The notes under the pieces: model-generated | Databases searched by the model: none | Seen by the model: only the letters and a program-made list of their open reading frames with translations | What the model was told of the DNA's origin: nothing | Assembly: GCA_002451085.1 (NCBI GenBank) | Contig: DKBE01000035.1 | Location: 269-31,728 of the forward strand | Length of the DNA stretch: 31,460 bases | Reading direction: 5' to 3' | DNA from: Proteobacteria bacterium UBA6908 | GTDB taxonomy: Bacteria; Pseudomonadota; Gammaproteobacteria; Acidiferrobacterales; UBA6901 | Position numbers and translations under genes: made by a program | Shown: positions 16,416-25,545 of the stretch, piece after piece | Layout: each line of letters starts with the position of its first letter | Numbering within the stretch: position 1 is the first letter of the stretch

Positions 16416-16438
16416 AGAGATCCCTGGAATTTTGGTGT

Positions 16439-16484
16439 AGTGGCCACTTAATTCTAGACAACGATTCCAAGGTTGCGACGTCGC
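16439..16484 (-). promoter_or_regulatory. Possible promoter/operator region of the PhnD-like/kinase operon
   Basis: On the minus strand TAGAAT (16451-16456) is a good -10 candidate; no strong -35 is seen. A perfect 10-bp palindrome AGTGGCCACT (16439-16448) would cover the transcription start, and a second, GCGACGTCGC (16475-16484), lies just upstream of the promoter. A related GGTGGCCGCT occurs near 16520. These may be operator sites; this is a visual prediction. Confidence 0.35.
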
Positions 16485-16589
16485 CGCTGAGGTAAATATT
16501 AGAAGACCATGATTTATGAAGGTGGCCGCTATTCAATCCCGGATACATGTGCTGGTACTGAACGTCCAAGATAAAACCGTTACACCCGG

Positions 16590-17468
16590 CTAGGACGCAA
16601 TGTGGCCCATGTGCCCGGACTGGTAGTCGCCAAATGCCTGCTCGATTTCCTCGCGGGTGTTCATGACAAACGGTCCGTAGCGTGCCACCGGCTCATTGAG
16701 TGGCTGGCCGGCAAGCAGCAGGAGGTCAGCCGGTAGTGTGGCATCGCTAGAGGCCACGGCCAGACGCACAACATCGCCGTCACCCAATCGGGCCATTTGG
16801 CCCTCACACACCAGTTTCTGTTCCTTGCCTGCCTGCACTTCGCCGGAGATTTGGTATACGAGGGCGCTGTACCCGGCGGGCACGGCCTGTTCCAATTCGC
16901 CACCGGGTTGAATCGTGAAATGGAGAAAGGTGATCGGAGTGCGGGTTTTGATCACCGCGCTCAGGCCGAGTGATTCGCCGGCGATTACGCGCACCTTGAC
17001 CTTGCCATCAGCACTGATGGCTTGTGGAATCTCGGTGCCCGGAATTTCCTGGTAATGTGGTTTGATCATCTTGTCGCGCGCCGGCAGATTCACCCAGATC
17101 TGGAAGCCGTGCATCACGCCACCATTGCGCATGAACTCATCGGACGGCAACTCCGAATGCACCACACCGCTGCCGGCAGTCATCCACTGCACGTCACCGG
17201 GCGCCAGTTTGCCGGCATGTCCGGCCGAGTCCTTATGCTGGAATCCGCCAGACAGGAGATAGGTCACGGTCTCGAAGCCGCGATGCGGATGGTCGGGCGC
17301 ACCGATGCCTTCGCCCGGCCCCCAAGTCACCGGACCGAGGTGGTCGAGCAGCAGGAACGGGTCGACCTGCATCAGTCGCTGAGTTGGAAACGGTCTTCTG
17401 ACAGGGAAGCCACCGCCTTCGAGTATGCGAACACTATCGACAACGGAGATGACGGATCGCTCACTCAT
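16590..17468 (-). CDS. Pirin-family bicupin protein
   Basis: This is a 292-residue pirin. The N-terminal cupin shows DHPHRGFETVTYLLSGGFQH, then WMTAGSGVVHSELP. His residues in HPHRG, together with His and Glu of VHSE, form the expected metal site. A C-terminal pirin domain follows (GYSALVYQISGEVQAG, then ARYGPFVMNTREEIEQAF). Pirins are iron-binding proteins with proposed roles in stress regulation or quercetin oxidation; the substrate is unknown here. The chosen ATG gives MSERSVISV and has GGAG about 9 bases upstream; the frame extends another 25 residues without homology. It is the last gene of a minus-strand run with doxX and a second pirin, 58 bases after the DoxX stop. Confidence 0.9.
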   Translation of the reverse strand: MSERSVISVVDSVRILEGGGFPVRRPFPTQRLMQVDPFLLLDHLGPVTWGPGEGIGAPDHPHRGFETVTYLLSGGFQHKDSAGHAGKLAPGDVQWMTAGSGVVHSELPSDEFMRNGGVMHGFQIWVNLPARDKMIKPHYQEIPGTEIPQAISADGKVKVRVIAGESLGLSAVIKTRTPITFLHFTIQPGGELEQAVPAGYSALVYQISGEVQAGKEQKLVCEGQMARLGDGDVVRLAVASSDATLPADLLLLAGQPLNEPVARYGPFVMNTREEIEQAFGDYQSGHMGHIAS

Positions 17469-17526
17469 GGCGGGGTCTCCAGAATTAACAAGGGCGGGCC
17501 GGAGCGACCCGCCCGGTGTTCCACAA

Positions 17527-17928
17527 TTACTTCTTGTCGACACTCATCGGACCTGAACCGAAGGCCATGACGTATAGCATGCCTCCCATCAGGCTGAGGT
17601 TTTTCATGAACATGATTTGCTGGATCATCTGCTGATCGGCCGGCAACGTCCAGTAATTGTGGAAGATGAAGGTTACCGGGATCATCCACAGGAACAGTGC
17701 AGCGGCGCCGATCCGGGCCTTGTAGCCGGTAACGATCAGGAGGGCCGCACCGACTTCGATGATAATGGTGATTACCAGTAATACCTCGGCCATTGGCAGG
17801 CCCTTGCTGGCCATGTAGCCGGCGGTTCCGGTGAAACCACTGATCTTGTTGAGCCCGGATTGCAGGAAAATCAGTGACAGCAGGATGCGCCCGGCGAGCG
17901 GGCCGAATTTATTGATCATACCTTGCAT
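17527..17928 (-). CDS. DoxX-family membrane protein
   Basis: This 133-residue protein has four membrane helices and the DoxX pattern: GRILLSLIFLQSGLNKISGF near the N-terminus, YMASKGLP, then IEVGAALLIVTGYKARIGAAAL and a C-terminal MKNLSLMGGMLYVM. DoxX-type proteins are quinone-linked or redox-stress membrane proteins, and some belong to thiosulfate:quinone oxidoreductases; most, like this one, have no proven substrate. AAGGAG (17935-17940) precedes the ATG. A longer frame from 17994 is not supported. It lies between two pirin genes on the same strand. Confidence 0.88.
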   Translation of the reverse strand: MQGMINKFGPLAGRILLSLIFLQSGLNKISGFTGTAGYMASKGLPMAEVLLVITIIIEVGAALLIVTGYKARIGAAALFLWMIPVTFIFHNYWTLPADQQMIQQIMFMKNLSLMGGMLYVMAFGSGPMSVDKK

Positions 17929-17984
17929 GGTGTGCTCCTTGGATTGTATAGGGGTATAGATTTCCGCGAATCGACGCGGTCTTG

Positions 17985-18203
17985 CTAGACGCAAGTCTTT
18001 CGGCTTTCTGCGCGGCCATCACGGCCGGGCGTGCAGTAACCCGCCAGGTAGTCGGTCAGTACCAGCCACGGCGCAAGATCAACTTTGAGCCGTCGACTCC
18101 ATCGCCACACAACAAATCTGTCCAGCTGGATGTCCACGCTGGCCTTACGCAGGGCGATAGGCGAGGCGAGGGAACAGACTCCGAGCAGTAAGCAAAGCTT
18201 CAT
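17985..18203 (-). CDS. Possible small exported protein (doubtful)
   Basis: This 72-residue frame starts with MKLCLLLGVCSLASPIAL, which resembles a signal sequence, then a basic and aromatic stretch, ending in a cysteine-containing tail. It lies in the 297-bp gap between the second pirin and doxX, in the same direction. No homology or strong ribosome site was recognised. It may be a remnant or a chance frame; otherwise the gap holds only a small CTTGC/GCAAG hairpin at 17980-17994. Confidence 0.22.
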   Translation of the reverse strand: MKLCLLLGVCSLASPIALRKASVDIQLDRFVVWRWSRRLKVDLAPWLVLTDYLAGYCTPGRDGRAESRKTCV

Positions 18204-18225
18204 TGTTTCGTTTCTCACGAAAACT

Positions 18226-18924
18226 TCATGGCAGGTCGAAAAGCAGCACTTCTGCATCGTGGCCCTGGCTAAGAAGGATTTGCGTTTCATTTTCGATGCG
18301 CGCACCATCGCCGGCGGATAACGTAGAACCGTTGACGGTCACTCCTCCGCGCGCGACGTGAAGATAGGCGCGCCGACCAGCCGCGAGCGTGTGCGAGGTG
18401 CTCTGGGCGTTGTCCAGCTTCGCGGCGTAGAGCCGTGCATCCTGGTGAATGACAACCGAGCCGTCACGTCCGTCTGGTGAGGCAATGAGCCGCAGGGTTC
18501 CTTCGAGATCGCTGGTCGTGAAATGTTTTTGCTCATAGCCAGGCGCATGTCCCTGTCGGTCCGGCACAATCCAGATCTGCAGGAAATGCACCAGCTCCGA
18601 ATTCGAAGCATTGAACTCGCTGTGGCGCACACCGGTGCCGGCGCTCATGCGCTGCACATCGCCAGGGCGGATTACTGATCCATTGCCCATCGAGTCCTTG
18701 TGCTCAAGCGCGCCTTCCAGCACATAGCTCACGATTTCCATGTCGCGGTGACCATGGGTTGGAAAGCCCGCGCTCGGCTGGACGCGGTCTTCGTTGATAA
18801 CGCGTAGTACGCTAAAACCCATATGCGCCGGATCGTAATAGTCGGCAAATGAGAATGTATGGAAGCTATCCAGCCAGCCGTGATTGGCGTGACCGCGGTT
18901 GTTTCCTTTACGTATCTGGATCAT
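18226..18924 (-). CDS. yhhW: Pirin-family protein, YhhW-like
   Basis: This 232-residue protein closely follows E. coli Yhh[58 protein letters not shown] and a C-terminal EVLLFDLP. The metal-site residues are His in HGHRDME together with His and Glu of RHSE. YhhW has quercetin 2,3-dioxygenase activity in vitro; its physiological role is unclear. It is divergent from the LysR regulator gene with 99 bp between starts, so it is a probable LysR target. The genes behind it (possible small protein, doxX, pirin) may be transcribed from the same promoter. Confidence 0.92.
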   Translation of the reverse strand: MIQIRKGNNRGHANHGWLDSFHTFSFADYYDPAHMGFSVLRVINEDRVQPSAGFPTHGHRDMEIVSYVLEGALEHKDSMGNGSVIRPGDVQRMSAGTGVRHSEFNASNSELVHFLQIWIVPDRQGHAPGYEQKHFTTSDLEGTLRLIASPDGRDGSVVIHQDARLYAAKLDNAQSTSHTLAAGRRAYLHVARGGVTVNGSTLSAGDGARIENETQILLSQGHDAEVLLFDLP

Positions 18925-19005
18925 GAGATTGTCTGTAGTGAGTCATGAGTGATGAGAATATCCTTGTAAATTAATCAGGAATAGAGAAGAATTCTGCTAA
19001 TGTTA

Positions 19006-19020
19006 TTCAGATAATCTGAA
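19006..19020. promoter_or_regulatory. LysR-type operator (T-N11-A palindrome)
   Basis: TTCAGATAATCTGAA is a perfect 15-base palindrome that includes the LysR-type T-N11-A core. It ends 3 bases before the lysR ATG, replacing any ribosome site, and lies about 82 bases before the divergent pirin start. This position suits autoregulation plus control of the pirin gene. Confidence 0.7.
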
Positions 19021-19023
19021 CAT

Positions 19024-19926
19024 ATGAGATTAACCATTGATTCACTTATTGTTTTAGATTCAATTGATCGCCACGGCAGTTTTGCTTCAGCAGCCGAAGC
19101 CCTGCATCGGGTGCCTTCCGCGATCACCTATTCTGTTCAGAAGCTCGAAGAAGATCTGGATATTTTGATCTTTGACCGCAGTGGTCATCGCGCGCAGCTT
19201 ACCGAGGCCGGACGCGAGCTGCTTAAGGAAGGACGGCGATTGCTACAGGCTGCGGACGAGCTGGTGGCGCGCACCAAACGCGTGGCCAGCGGTTACGAAG
19301 TGGAACTCAGAATTGCGGTCGACAGCCTGATCCCGATCGATCGACTGTTCCCCCTGGTCGATCAGTTTTACCGGCATTCTTGCGGTACCCGTCTGAAGTT
19401 ACTAACCGAAGTGTATGGCGGGATGTGGGATGCGCTGGTCACGCAGCGTGCGGATCTGGCGATTGGCGCGCCCGGAGAAGGACCGCCTGGTGGCGGTTAC
19501 AGCACGCGTCCATTGGGGCTGGTGCAGTGGGCGTTCATGGTGGCGCGGGACCATCCATTGGCCAGTGCACCCGAGCCCATTCCTCCAGAAGTGATCATGC
19601 CATACCGCTCCATCGCGGCGGCCGACAGCTCGCGCAGTCTTCCACCCCGCACCAGCGGTTTGCTCTCCGGCCAGGACGTCCTGACGGTACCGGATATGCA
19701 GAGCAAGATCGCCTGTCAGCGGGCCGGGCTGGGGGTGGGTTATTTGCCGCTGCATCTGACGCGTCAGGATGTGATAGATGGCAAGCTCGTGATCAAACAA
19801 GTCGTCGAAGTGCGAAACGGTACCCCACTGTTTCTGGCGTGGTCGACACAGCATCGGGGCGAGGCCATGGCGTGGTTGCTCAATCGGCTCGATGAGGCGA
19901 ACTGGCGGGAGAATCTGCTGGCCTGA
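19024..19926 (+). CDS. LysR-family transcriptional regulator
   Basis: This 300-residue protein has an N-terminal winged helix-turn-helix (residues 4-62: FASAAEALHRVPSAITYSVQ then LEEDLDILIFDRSG). An effector-binding domain of the PBP2 type follows from about residue 90, with LTEVYGGMWDALVTQRADLAIG and QRAGLGVGYLP. It probably controls the divergent pirin and the Mo-hydroxylase genes downstream; the effector is unknown. There is no Shine-Dalgarno, but the start matches the family N-terminus and a later start would cut the DNA-binding domain. A LysR box abuts the start codon. Confidence 0.92.
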   Translation: MRLTIDSLIVLDSIDRHGSFASAAEALHRVPSAITYSVQKLEEDLDILIFDRSGHRAQLTEAGRELLKEGRRLLQAADELVARTKRVASGYEVELRIAVDSLIPIDRLFPLVDQFYRHSCGTRLKLLTEVYGGMWDALVTQRADLAIGAPGEGPPGGGYSTRPLGLVQWAFMVARDHPLASAPEPIPPEVIMPYRSIAAADSSRSLPPRTSGLLSGQDVLTVPDMQSKIACQRAGLGVGYLPLHLTRQDVIDGKLVIKQVVEVRNGTPLFLAWSTQHRGEAMAWLLNRLDEANWRENLLA

Positions 19927-19943
19927 CTGGCGCCTTGCCGAAC

Positions 19944-19971
19944 TTGAATGATCGTACCCTCGGCGTATGAT
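19944..19971 (+). promoter_or_regulatory. Probable sigma-70 promoter for the Mo-hydroxylase genes
   Basis: TTGAAT (19944-19949) and TATGAT (19966-19971) are 16 bases apart, matching consensus at four and five of six positions. The expected start near 19978 leaves a leader of about 50 bases before the ATG at 20028. No copy of the LysR palindrome is seen here. Confidence 0.5.
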
Positions 19972-20027
19972 CTTTCTGCCCGACGGAAAACCGGGAGCGG
20001 CTATCTCATCGTGTTACAGGAGGTTGC

Positions 20028-20513
20028 ATGATCGCGTTGATGGTCAATGGCGAGTCCCGCAAGGTCGATGTGGACCCATCCACCCCGTTGTTATGGGTGT
20101 TGCGCGACACGCTCGGACTGATGGGTACCAAGTACGGATGCGGCATTGCCGTGTGTGGAGCCTGTACGGTGCATGTCGATGGTGAACCCGTGCGCGCCTG
20201 CATTACGCCCATATCGTCTCTCGCCGGCAAGGCAATCACCACAATTGAAGGTCTCTCGGCGGACAACGGCCATCCGGTGCAACGTGCCTGGATCACCGTG
20301 GATGTGCCGCAGTGCGGGTACTGCCAATCCGGACAAATCATGTCGGCCGCCGCGCTTTTGGCGAAGCACCCATCACCGACCGATGCCGATATCGATCAAG
20401 CCATGTCCGGTGTGTTGTGTCGGTGTGGTACCTATTCGCGTATCCGACGTGCCATCCACCTGGCAGCGGCGCCCGCAAAAAGCACGGCCACCAAGAAAGG
20501 CGATGAACCATGA
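20028..20513 (+). CDS. Mo-hydroxylase [2Fe-2S] subunit (isoquinoline 1-oxidoreductase alpha-like)
   Basis: This 161-residue electron-transfer subunit carries two [2Fe-2S] clusters. The plant-ferredoxin type uses C38, C43, C46 and C58 ([14 protein letters not shown]). The second, helical cluster uses C96, C99, C131 and C133 (QCGYCQSGQ and CRCGTY). It belongs with the Mo subunit that follows, which overlaps it by 4 bases (ATGA). AGGAGG lies 4 bases before the ATG. It has no export signal of its own, so it is probably carried out with the Tat-targeted partner. Length and motifs match IorA-type subunits; the substrate is not determined. Confidence 0.93.
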   Translation: MIALMVNGESRKVDVDPSTPLLWVLRDTLGLMGTKYGCGIAVCGACTVHVDGEPVRACITPISSLAGKAITTIEGLSADNGHPVQRAWITVDVPQCGYCQSGQIMSAAALLAKHPSPTDADIDQAMSGVLCRCGTYSRIRRAIHLAAAPAKSTATKKGDEP

Positions 20514-22657
20514 GCGATCGCAAACCCCCCGAGGCGATTGATCAAGGACGTCGCACCGTTCTCAAGATTGGCGCCGCGGCGGGCGGCGGATTGCTGATCG
20601 GCTTCCATCTTCCATGGCTGACGGGCGAAGGCGTGGCGCAGGCCGCCGGCCAGGATTTTTCACCCAATGCCTGGATTCGGATTGGTACCGACGATAGCGT
20701 GAGTTTGCGGGTCGCAAGTTCCGAAATGGGCCAGGGTGTTTTCACTGCCGTGCCGATGCTGCTCGCCGAGGAGCTGGAGTGTGACTGGAAGCAGGTGAAG
20801 GTCGAGATGGCTCCAGCCAACAAGTCCTATAACAATCCGATTTTTGGCCGGCAATCAACCGGCGGCAGCGCGACCATCCGTGGCTTCTATATGCCGCTAC
20901 GGCAAGCGGGTGCAACCGGGCGTGAACTGCTGGTTCGCGCGGCGGCCCAGACCTGGGGAGTGAAGGAAGCCGAATGTCATGCCGAGAACAGCACGGTGTT
21001 CCACAAGACATCCAATCGTCGTTTGCGTTATGGCGAGCTGGTCACCCGGGCGGCGGGCTTGCCGGCGCCGGGTGAGGCCTTTCTCAAGGATCCCAATGAA
21101 TTCCACTTGATCGGCAAACCGACGGCGCGACTCGATACCCCGCAGAAGGTCAATGGCACGGCCATTTTCGGGATTGATGTCCGGATTGCCGGCATGCTGA
21201 CGGCCATGGTGGCGCGCTGCCCGGTATCCGGCGGCAAGATGAAAACGTTTGATGCCAGCAAGGCCAAGGCGGTAAAAGGCGTGCGCGCCGTGTTGCCCAT
21301 TCACTCGGGTGTGGCCGTAGTGGCCGACAACTTCTGGAGCGCACAGCGCGGACGCGATGCGCTGGTGGTGGAGTGGGAGGAGGGCGCCAATGCAGCGACT
21401 TCCAGTACTCAATACCGCGAGAGGCTGGAGCAGTCACTCAAGTCCAAGGCCGCGGTGGCGCGGGACGAAGGGGATATGGCGAAGGCCGGGCAGGCAGCGG
21501 CCCGCAAGGTTGAGGCGGATTATGAGGTGCCGTACCTGGCGCATGCCTGCATGGAACCAATGAATTGTACGGTTCGCATCACAGATCGCGGTTGTGAAAT
21601 CTGGGTACCGACCCAGAACCAGTCCCGTGCCCAAAGCGTCGCTAGCAAAATCACAGGATTGCCGCCGGAAAAAATCCTGATCCATACCACCTTTCTGGGT
21701 GGTGGCTTCGGGCGTCGCGGAGAGCAGGATTTTCTCGCCGAAGCGGTGGAGCTCGCGTTGCGCACCCGGGCACCGATCAAGGTCATGTGGACCCGGGAAG
21801 ATGACATCCAGCATGATTTCTATCGGCCCGCCACATTGAATCGCTTCCTGGCGACACTCGATGCGGATGGAAAGCTGACCGGGTGGCATCACCAGATGGC
21901 AGGGGCGTCCATTATGGAACGGGTATTCCCGAACAGCCTGAAAGATGGCATTGACCGGACCTCGGTCGAGGGCGCTGCCAATCTGCCTTATGCCATCCCC
22001 AACCAGAAAGTCACCTGGATGAAGGAAGCAGGGCCATTGCCGGTCGGATTCTGGCGCTCGGTGGGCAGTTCCCAGAATGCGTTTGTGACAGAGTGTTTCC
22101 TTGATGAAGTGGCCAAAGCTGCCGGCAAGGATCCATTTGAATTTCGGCGCGCACTGTTGGCGCTGCATCCTCGTCATCTGGGCGTACTGGAGCTGGCAGC
22201 CCAGAAGGCGGGTTGGGGAACGCCCTTGCCATCCGGCCGGGCGCGCGGCATCGCCGTGGCCGAATCGTTCGGCAGTTATTGTGCGCAGGTGGCGGAGGTT
22301 TCGCTTGAGAAAGGGCAGATTCGCGTGCACCGCGTGGTGTGCGCCATCGATTGCGGCACCGTGATCAACCCTGACACGGTCACCGCGCAGATGGAGTCCG
22401 GTATTGTCTATGGCCTGACCGCCGCCCTCAAGGGCGAAATTACGATCAAGAACGGACGTGTCGAGCAGAGCAATTTCCACGACTATCCATTGCTGCGCAT
22501 CGATGAGATGCCGGTCGTCGACGTGCATATTGTAAAGAGTATCGAAAATCCGGGTGGCGTCGGTGAACCCGGGACACCGCCGATTGCGCCGGCAGTGGCT
22601 AATGCCGTGTTTGCCATTACCGGCAAGCCGGTGCGCCGCCTGCCGATCCGGCTATAG
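20510..22657 (+). CDS. Mo-hydroxylase molybdopterin subunit, Tat-exported (isoquinoline 1-oxidoreductase beta-like)
   Basis: The 715-residue catalytic subunit starts with a Tat signal (GRRTVLKIG at 13-21, then a hydrophobic stretch to about 36). The body follows the IorB/aldehyde-oxidase class: [48 protein letters not shown] and [13 protein letters not shown]. The probable base is Glu686 in [13 protein letters not shown]. The Mo cofactor is expected to be the cytosine-dinucleotide form, in line with the XdhC and MocA-like genes downstream. The enzyme likely hydroxylates an N-heterocycle or oxidises an aldehyde in the periplasm. No cytochrome subunit is encoded here, so the electron acceptor is unknown. 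Confidence 0.93.
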   Translation: MSDRKPPEAIDQGRRTVLKIGAAAGGGLLIGFHLPWLTGEGVAQAAGQDFSPNAWIRIGTDDSVSLRVASSEMGQGVFTAVPMLLAEELECDWKQVKVEMAPANKSYNNPIFGRQSTGGSATIRGFYMPLRQAGATGRELLVRAAAQTWGVKEAECHAENSTVFHKTSNRRLRYGELVTRAAGLPAPGEAFLKDPNEFHLIGKPTARLDTPQKVNGTAIFGIDVRIAGMLTAMVARCPVSGGKMKTFDASKAKAVKGVRAVLPIHSGVAVVADNFWSAQRGRDALVVEWEEGANAATSSTQYRERLEQSLKSKAAVARDEGDMAKAGQAAARKVEADYEVPYLAHACMEPMNCTVRITDRGCEIWVPTQNQSRAQSVASKITGLPPEKILIHTTFLGGGFGRRGEQDFLAEAVELALRTRAPIKVMWTREDDIQHDFYRPATLNRFLATLDADGKLTGWHHQMAGASIMERVFPNSLKDGIDRTSVEGAANLPYAIPNQKVTWMKEAGPLPVGFWRSVGSSQNAFVTECFLDEVAKAAGKDPFEFRRALLALHPRHLGVLELAAQKAGWGTPLPSGRARGIAVAESFGSYCAQVAEVSLEKGQIRVHRVVCAIDCGTVINPDTVTAQMESGIVYGLTAALKGEITIKNGRVEQSNFHDYPLLRIDEMPVVDVHIVKSIENPGGVGEPGTPPIAPAVANAVFAITGKPVRRLPIRL

Positions 22658-22665
22658 GGGAGAAC

Positions 22666-23706
22666 GTGCGCGACGCCGATCGCGAGGTTCTGGAAACGGC
22701 AATGACCTGGCTGGCCGCGGGTCAGGGGGTATACCTGGTCACGGTGGCCAGGACCTGGGGATCATCGCCGCGGCCGCCGGGTTCGTTGCTCGTGGTGCGA
22801 GCCGACTCCGGGCAGTTTGTCGGGTCGGTATCAGGCGGCTGTGTCGAAGACGATCTATGCGCGCGTCTTGCCGCTCACGGCACGAAAATGTCCCTCCCGC
22901 GCCTTGAGACCTACGGGGTCACTGCCGACCAGACCGCTCACTTTGGCCTACCCTGCGGCGGACGACTGGAACTGTTGGTGGAGCGTCTTATGACCGCGGA
23001 GATGCTGCGGCCGCTGTTGCGCGCTATCGACGACCGCGTGCGCCTGGCGCGCCGGGTGTGTCTCGCCACCGGAGAAGCCAGCCTGCATCGCCCGTCCGAT
23101 CAGGAAGAATTCCGCTTCGATGGCGCCAACCTGATCAAGGTGTTCGGCCCCGCATGGCGACTGGTGCTGATCGGTGCCGGGCAGTTGTCGCGATTCGTGG
23201 CCGAGATCGCTCAGGCACTGGAGTACAGCGTGATCGTATGTGAGCCGCGCGACGACCTGTCGGCTGCATGGGAAGTACCGGGTACTTTGCTCGACAGCCG
23301 TTCTCCGGATGTCGCGGTGATACAGCTGGCATGCGATGACCGTACGGCGGTATTGGCCTTGTCACATGATCCACGGCTGGATGATCTCGCACTGATGGAG
23401 GCGCTCTCCTCCAGGGCGTTTTATGTCGGGGCGCTTGGTTCGCGCGTGAACAGTGCCCGGCGTCGGGCGCGGTTGCATCAGGTGGACGTACCGGATACCG
23501 CCCTGGCCCGGTTGCACGCGCCAATCGGTTTGTCCATCGGCAGCCGCACACCGGCGGAAATCGCGATCGCGATATTGGCAGAGATCACTGCCGTTCGGCA
23601 TGGCGTTACGCTTATCACCGGCAGTGTACTGCCGACCACAGCGCTGGACAGCGATACCGTGCTGGCAGAGCGACCGACGTGCAGCGAATCACCGGCATCC
23701 TGCTAG
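22666..23706 (+). CDS. XdhC/CoxI-family Mo-cofactor maturation protein
   Basis: This 346-residue protein has an N-terminal XdhC domain ([43 protein letters not shown]). A C-terminal Rossmann domain follows ([14 protein letters not shown], then [19 protein letters not shown]). XdhC-type proteins bind Mo cofactor, protect it during sulfuration and insert it into the apo-enzyme. The start is GTG with GGGGAG close upstream, 8 bases after the Mo subunit stop. It overlaps the next gene by 28 bases, and the cluster is probably a single transcript. The role is firm from context and family. Confidence 0.92.
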   Translation: MRDADREVLETAMTWLAAGQGVYLVTVARTWGSSPRPPGSLLVVRADSGQFVGSVSGGCVEDDLCARLAAHGTKMSLPRLETYGVTADQTAHFGLPCGGRLELLVERLMTAEMLRPLLRAIDDRVRLARRVCLATGEASLHRPSDQEEFRFDGANLIKVFGPAWRLVLIGAGQLSRFVAEIAQALEYSVIVCEPRDDLSAAWEVPGTLLDSRSPDVAVIQLACDDRTAVLALSHDPRLDDLALMEALSSRAFYVGALGSRVNSARRRARLHQVDVPDTALARLHAPIGLSIGSRTPAEIAIAILAEITAVRHGVTLITGSVLPTTALDSDTVLAERPTCSESPASC

Positions 23707-24260
23707 CCGCCGGCAGTGGAACGCGTTTCGGCGGGAACAAGCTGCTGGCGTCGCTGGACAACGGCGTGGCGGTGGGAGTGCAAAGCGTACGTCAATTGCG
23801 CTCGGTGCTCGAGGAAGTGGTGGTGGTAATCCGGCCTGCTGATGCGGACCTGCAGCGGCTGCTGGCCGGGGAGTCCGTGATACTTGTCCCTTGTCCGCGT
23901 GCTCACGAAGGCATGGGGGCGAGCCTGGCCTGCGGCATCGCCGCTGCCCACGCTGCCGATGCCTGGCTCATTGCGCTTGCCGATATGCCTTATATCTCTA
24001 CGCCCACATTGCAGCAATTGGCGGGGGCGTTGCAGGCTGGCCGCGAGCTGGTGGCCCCGGTTTATTCCGGGCAGCGTGGCCACCCGGTCGGATTCAGCTC
24101 CGACTATCGTACGGAACTTCTGGCCTTGCCAAAGACTGGAGGTGCGCGTTCAGTACTGACCCGATATGAAAATCGGATCACTCTGGTGGCTACAAATGAT
24201 CCGGGGATTCTGCATGATATTGACGAGCAATCCGATCTTCCCTCGCCAGCTACCAGTTAA
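23679..24260 (+). CDS. MobA/MocA-like molybdenum cofactor nucleotidyltransferase
   Basis: This 193-residue protein begins with [20 protein letters not shown], the nucleotide-binding signature of the MobA/MocA group. LIALADMPYIS contains the metal-binding Asp, and RGHPVGFS follows. With an MCD-type hydroxylase and XdhC adjacent, transfer of CMP to the Mo cofactor (MocA activity) is more likely than GMP transfer. The start is a GTG inside the XdhC frame, the only codon giving a complete N-terminus. The stop at 24258-24260 overlaps the end of a decayed opposite-strand gene. Confidence 0.88.
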   Translation: MQRITGILLAAGSGTRFGGNKLLASLDNGVAVGVQSVRQLRSVLEEVVVVIRPADADLQRLLAGESVILVPCPRAHEGMGASLACGIAAAHAADAWLIALADMPYISTPTLQQLAGALQAGRELVAPVYSGQRGHPVGFSSDYRTELLALPKTGGARSVLTRYENRITLVATNDPGILHDIDEQSDLPSPATS

Positions 24261-24608
24261 TGCCGAAGCCGGCGTAAATTCAGGTACCAGACAGATCGTA
24301 TCCCGGATTGATTCTGTTGCTGTTGCCGACATCGTGATGGATGCGTTTCGCCTCAATCGGATACGACAGATGATCGGTGCGAAACTCGACGTCCACCGCT
24401 GCTTGGAACGGCGTGGTCAGTTATTGTCGCTGAATGGAATCGGCATGCTGTGGATCACGTTCATTTGGCCAACACTGACACCAAGACCGATAAATGGATG
24501 GACGATGCCTTAGCGTGATGGCGAGCACAACTCGGGATACTTATTAATTGTCACGAGGTTCCTGATATGCTTCAGGCTCAGGGTGTAACGATCGAGTGCA
24601 CATGACCT
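24250..24608 (-). pseudogene. Decayed gene, probable outer-membrane beta-barrel C-terminal part
   Basis: Read on the minus strand, this gap contains protein-like sequence broken by several lesions. One block includes DRYTLSLKHIRN, then a TAA at 24510-24512. The next, in the same frame, reads HPFIGLGVSVGQMN and runs to a TGA at 24417-24419. A one-base frame change near 24420 then opens TPFQAAVDVEFRTDHLSYP and NRINPGYDLSGT, followed by an in-frame TGA (24280-24282). Finally IYAGFGINW comes before TAG at 24250-24252. Alternating polar and nonpolar residues and a terminal aromatic suggest the last strands of a porin-like barrel. The family is not identified. The upstream part (24609-24717) shows no readable protein and holds the mla promoter. 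Confidence 0.5.
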
Positions 24609-24633
24609 TCATCTGTGTCCGACGAATGGTTGG

Positions 24634-24663
24634 CTGACAAGCCACGGCATGGATGACTAGAAT
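24634..24663 (+). promoter_or_regulatory. Probable sigma-70 promoter of the mla operon
   Basis: CTGACA (24634-24639) and TAGAAT (24658-24663) are 18 bases apart, each matching consensus at five of six positions. The expected start near 24670 lies about 48 bases before the mlaF ATG. Confidence 0.55.
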
Positions 24664-24717
24664 GCTCCCTGCGCTACGAAGGCCTATGGCCCAACCTACT
24701 GGATCCAGATTCTGAAC

Positions 24718-25545
24718 ATGTCGACAGGCGTCGGTACGGAAAACAGCAATTTGGTGGAACTCCGGGATGTCACCTTTCAGTACAACACCCGCACTATCCT
24801 GTCCGATCTGTCACTGACGATTCAGCGTGGCAAGGTCACCGCCATCATGGGTGGCAGTGGTTGCGGTAAGACTTCGCTGCTCAATTTGATCGGCGGCCGG
24901 TTGCGGCCGGTACGCGGCCAGGTGCTCGTGGATGGTCTGAATGTGCCAGATCTCAACATGAAGGACCTGTACGCGCTGCGTTTGCGCATGGGCATGCTGT
25001 TCCAGCATGGTGCCTTGCTTACGGATCTGTCGGTATTCGAAAACGTGGCATTCCCGATCCGGGAGCACACTCGGCTCCCCGAGTCGCTGCTGCGGCACGT
25101 GGTGCTGATGAAACTGCAGACCGTTGGGTTGCGCGGCGCGCGCGATCTGATGCCGTGGGAATTGTCGGGTGGCATGGCGCGGCGTGTGGCGCTGGCGCGC
25201 ACGATTGCCCTTGAGCCGATGATGATCCTGTACGACGAGCCGTTTACCGGCCTCGATCCGATTTCCATGGGAGTGATCGCCAAACTGATTCGCGAACTCA
25301 ACCAGGTGCTGGGCATCACCTCAATTGTGGTGTCGCATGATGTGGCTGAAGCCTCAGCCATCTCCGACTATGCCTATCTGCTTGGTGACGGGCGCATTCT
25401 CGGCCAAGGTACGCCCGCTGAACTGCAGCAATCGGGCTCCCCGCACGTGCGCCAGTTCATGGATGGTCTGCCGGATGGTCCCGTACCCTATACCTACCCG
25501 GCTCGGAACTACCTCGACGACCTGCTGGAGGAGCACGCCTCATGA
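24718..25545 (+). CDS. mlaF: Phospholipid transport ATP-binding protein MlaF
   Basis: This 275-residue cytoplasmic ATPase of the Mla system maintains lipid asymmetry of the outer membrane. It shows Walker [10 protein letters not shown], signature ELSGGMARR, Walker [14 protein letters not shown] and switch VSHD. The [20 protein letters not shown] stretch is typical of MlaF and Mce-type ATPases. It opens the operon mlaFEDCB; its stop overlaps the mlaE ATG (ATGA). The ribosome site is weak. It is slightly longer at the C-terminus ([14 protein letters not shown]) than the ATPase core. Confidence 0.95.
   Translation: MSTGVGTENSNLVELRDVTFQYNTRTILSDLSLTIQRGKVTAIMGGSGCGKTSLLNLIGGRLRPVRGQVLVDGLNVPDLNMKDLYALRLRMGMLFQHGALLTDLSVFENVAFPIREHTRLPESLLRHVVLMKLQTVGLRGARDLMPWELSGGMARRVALARTIALEPMMILYDEPFTGLDPISMGVIAKLIRELNQVLGITSIVVSHDVAEASAISDYAYLLGDGRILGQGTPAELQQSGSPHVRQFMDGLPDGPVPYTYPARNYLDDLLEEHAS

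Noticed and set aside
21434..22528. A 364-residue open frame on the minus strand
   Set aside because: It lies wholly inside the Mo-hydroxylase large subunit on the other strand and shows no domain features.
24166..24513. A 115-residue plus-strand frame after the mocA-like gene
   Set aside because: It starts inside the mocA-like gene; the minus strand of the same interval gives far more protein-like sequence, taken as a decayed gene.
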